From positions 8,494 to 15,827 of the forward strand of contig DUGO01000080.1 in assembly GCA_013331375.1 (NCBI GenBank): 7,334 bases of DNA. Reading direction: 5' to 3'. Position numbers and translations under genes: made by a program. Position 1 is the first letter of the stretch. Each line of letters starts with the position of its first letter. A model generated the notes under the pieces. That model was not told the origin of the DNA. It was given only the letters and a program-made list of their open reading frames with translations, and ran no database searches. Positions 5,974 through 7,334 of the stretch are shown here, in pieces. This DNA comes from Candidatus Methanoperedentaceae archaeon. Its GTDB lineage: Archaea; Halobacteriota; Methanosarcinia; Methanosarcinales; Methanoperedenaceae.

Positions 5974-6834
5974 GTGTTGGATGAACTGCAAAAGAGAAAA
6001 ACGGAACTGAAAACAAAATCGGAAGAGTATAAGAACAAGAGGAACGACCTGAACATGGAAGCTGGCAAGTGGGCTGCCAAGCGCAATGAGCTCAACGCAA
6101 GGACAAAGGCGTTGCTGGAAGAGGCGCAGCAGCTCAAGCATCAGAGTGATGAGAACAACGCCAAAGTCGGGGAGAACAAGGCAAAGCGCGACGAGCTCAA
6201 CGAGGCTGCGAACAAGATATACGCAGAAGTTGACAAGCTGCGCAAGAACCTCAACCTGACGGACAGACCATCGCTCAAGGAGATGCGACGCGAGATAGAC
6301 CACCTTGAGTTCAAGCAGCAGACCGAAGTCCTGTCATCGAGCAAGGAAAAGGAGATTGTGGACAGGATTGCAGAGCTCAACGAGGAATTCAAGCGCAAGA
6401 AACAGCAGCTTGAGAGCAACAAGGACCTGCGGGTAATGCTTGATAAAGCCCAGAAGATACGTGACGAGGCTTCTGAATACCACAGGAAGGTCAAAGAGTA
6501 TGCTGAGCTTGCACAGCAGCACCATGAAAAGATGATCGCAATCTTCAAGTCAGCGGATGACGTGCGTGCCGAATCCGATGCCGCTCACAAGGAATTCGTG
6601 AAGGCGCAGGAAGCGGCTGACGAGCAGCATAAGCTCTTTATCAAGACCCAGAAGGAGATACGGGATTTCAACAAAGTCATCATGGGTCTCAAGAGGAAGA
6701 GCAAAGAGACCAAGGAAGCTGCGATAAAAGAGAAGACAAAGAAGGAAGCCGAAGAAATCTACAGCCAGTTCAAGCTTGGAGAGAAGCTGAGCACAGAAGA
6801 CCTGATGATACTCCAGAGGTCAGGGCTGCTGTAG
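5974..6834 (+). CDS. Archaeal coiled-coil protein, COG1340 type, function unknown
   Basis: The 286-residue, highly charged protein (rich in Lys, Glu, Gln and Ala) is almost all predicted long helix with heptad-like spacing from about residue 1 to 260. It has no signal peptide or membrane segment, so it is probably cytosolic. A break near LNLTDRPSLKEMRREIDHLE (about 92-111), followed by KQQTEVLSSSKEKEIVDRI, resembles the conserved centre of the COG1340 family. The C-terminus (YSQFKLGEKLSTEDLMILQ and the last few residues) looks like a short conserved tail motif. GTG 5974 is firmly set: an in-frame TAG lies at 5968-5970 and GGAGG (5961-5965) is 8 bases upstream. It follows serB by 43 bases, so it is probably the last gene of that operon. 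Relatives are sometimes labelled phosphoserine phosphatase because of this neighbourhood, but no HAD motif is present. A structural or scaffold role is possible but unproven. Confidence 0.8.
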   Translation: MLDELQKRKTELKTKSEEYKNKRNDLNMEAGKWAAKRNELNARTKALLEEAQQLKHQSDENNAKVGENKAKRDELNEAANKIYAEVDKLRKNLNLTDRPSLKEMRREIDHLEFKQQTEVLSSSKEKEIVDRIAELNEEFKRKKQQLESNKDLRVMLDKAQKIRDEASEYHRKVKEYAELAQQHHEKMIAIFKSADDVRAESDAAHKEFVKAQEAADEQHKLFIKTQKEIRDFNKVIMGLKRKSKETKEAAIKEKTKKEAEEIYSQFKLGEKLSTEDLMILQRSGLL

Positions 6835-6870
6835 GGTCAGAGTGGCTTTTATTGCACCAGCATCAGCAGA

Positions 6871-6910
6871 TAGCGAAGCGTGTATGCAGCGCTCGCTATA
6901 CCCTGTTTTT
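6871..6910. terminator. Possible terminator hairpin between convergent genes
   Basis: TAGCGA (6871-6876) pairs with TCGCTA (6893-6898). After a one-base bulge, GCG (6878-6880) pairs with CGC (6890-6892), leaving a 9-base loop. On the plus strand a T-rich stretch (TGTTTTT, about 6903-6909) follows, as expected for archaeal intrinsic termination of the glyA-serB operon. The right arm contains the stop codon of the minus-strand DUF1786 gene. The pairing is visible; terminator function is inferred. Confidence 0.35.
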
Positions 6911-7334
6911 ACGCTTGCTTAAGCATGCGTCAACAAGCCCGAAGCAGCCGGTGAGCATCATATCCCCGAAAGGGGCAGCAAAACGAAAATCAAGCCCGGA
7001 GCTTTCCATAATGCTGCGATTTGGTCCTGTGACGAGTATCGATCCCATATTCTTAAACCCGATTGTTTCTTCTATATAGCATCCATGCCCTCCATCATCG
7101 AAAACTTCCTGGAAATCCAGTCCACCATCGCATAATCTTTTGAGGTAATCGTCGAGCTTGCTTGAACTCATCCTGTGAGTATGATGCTCGAACAGGGAAA
7201 TGAGCCTTCCATCCACCACTACTCCGGCAAGCGTGTGACCGTTGCCTATGTTGACCGCAAGACAGGACGGTTCGGCATCATCAAGAATCGCGCCTCTTAT
7301 TGCTGCAATCCCCGTATCCATGAGAAGCGCACCT
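6896..7334 (-). CDS. DUF1786 family protein, C-terminal part (runs off right edge)
   Basis: The frame is open from the window edge to a TAG at 6898-6896, giving the last 145 residues. An ATG at 7321 is internal: the upstream codons (Gly-Ala-Leu-Leu) continue the family pattern GALLMDTG, and full-length members are about 340 residues, so more than half is missing here. Visible conserved segments are MDTGIAAIRGA, VNIGNGHTLAGVVVDG, LFEHHTHRM, EVFDDGGHGCY, ILVTGPNR and AAPFGDMMLTGCFGLVDA. The family is sometimes labelled 'putative pyruvate formate-lyase activating enzyme', but there is no radical-SAM cysteine motif in this part. The NIGNGHT loop followed by a strand pair resembles the phosphate-binding loop of sugar-kinase/actin-type ATPases, so an ATPase-like fold is my inference. 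The true function is unknown. Confidence 0.8.
   Translation of the reverse strand, partial: GALLMDTGIAAIRGAILDDAEPSCLAVNIGNGHTLAGVVVDGRLISLFEHHTHRMSSSKLDDYLKRLCDGGLDFQEVFDDGGHGCYIEETIGFKNMGSILVTGPNRSIMESSGLDFRFAAPFGDMMLTGCFGLVDACLSKRKNRV

Noticed and set aside
6852..7079. Plus-strand 75-codon open frame at the right
   Set aside because: It is antisense to the conserved DUF1786 sequence, with no ribosome binding site and no motif.

Overview
The window looks archaeal and most likely comes from a euryarchaeote of the methanogen/ANME/alkane-oxidiser type. The evidence is an archaeal-type serine hydroxymethyltransferase, a two-gene ADP-forming acyl-CoA synthetase, a DUF1786 protein, a COG1340-type coiled-coil protein, A/T-rich archaeal-style promoter boxes and strong GGAGG ribosome binding sites. 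A secreted c-type cytochrome at the left edge fits a lineage with extracytoplasmic electron transfer. The exact lineage cannot be fixed from sequence alone. Every gene body uses similar, moderately GC-rich codons, and the AT-rich stretches are the promoter gaps. I see no mobile element, CRISPR array, tRNA or rRNA.

Layout. (1) Positions 1-330, minus strand: the N-terminal part of a secreted multiheme cytochrome c, cut by the window edge. (2) 331-523: a divergent AT-rich regulatory gap with a perfect 9-4-9 inverted repeat, an imperfect direct repeat and a chain of two tiny overlapping ORFs. (3) 524-2538, plus strand: an acdA-acdB operon (alpha and beta subunits of ADP-forming acetyl/acyl-CoA synthetase, overlapping GTGA). 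acdA appears to start at a non-standard ATA codon. (4) 2545-3777, minus strand: a polytopic membrane protein of the YdjM/DUF457 family with an extra C-terminal domain, convergent with acdB and only 6 nt from it. (5) 3778-3954: a divergent promoter region. (6) 3955-6834, plus strand: glyA, serB and a coiled-coil gene, apparently one operon. (7) 6896 to the right edge, minus strand: the C-terminal part of a DUF1786 protein, convergent with the operon.

How the genes fit together. AcdA/AcdB interconvert acyl-CoA plus ADP and phosphate with the free acid, CoA and ATP, which is substrate-level ATP formation when acetyl-CoA is the substrate. SerB makes serine from phosphoserine, and GlyA splits serine into glycine and a one-carbon unit carried on a pterin, so these two are consecutive steps. 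The coiled-coil protein is co-transcribed with them but has no known role. The divergent cytochrome/acd pair shares one control region and could be co-regulated; that is inference.

The most notable observations are the apparent ATA start of acdA, the overlapping mini-ORF chain that runs into it, and the perfect inverted repeat in the cytochrome promoter.
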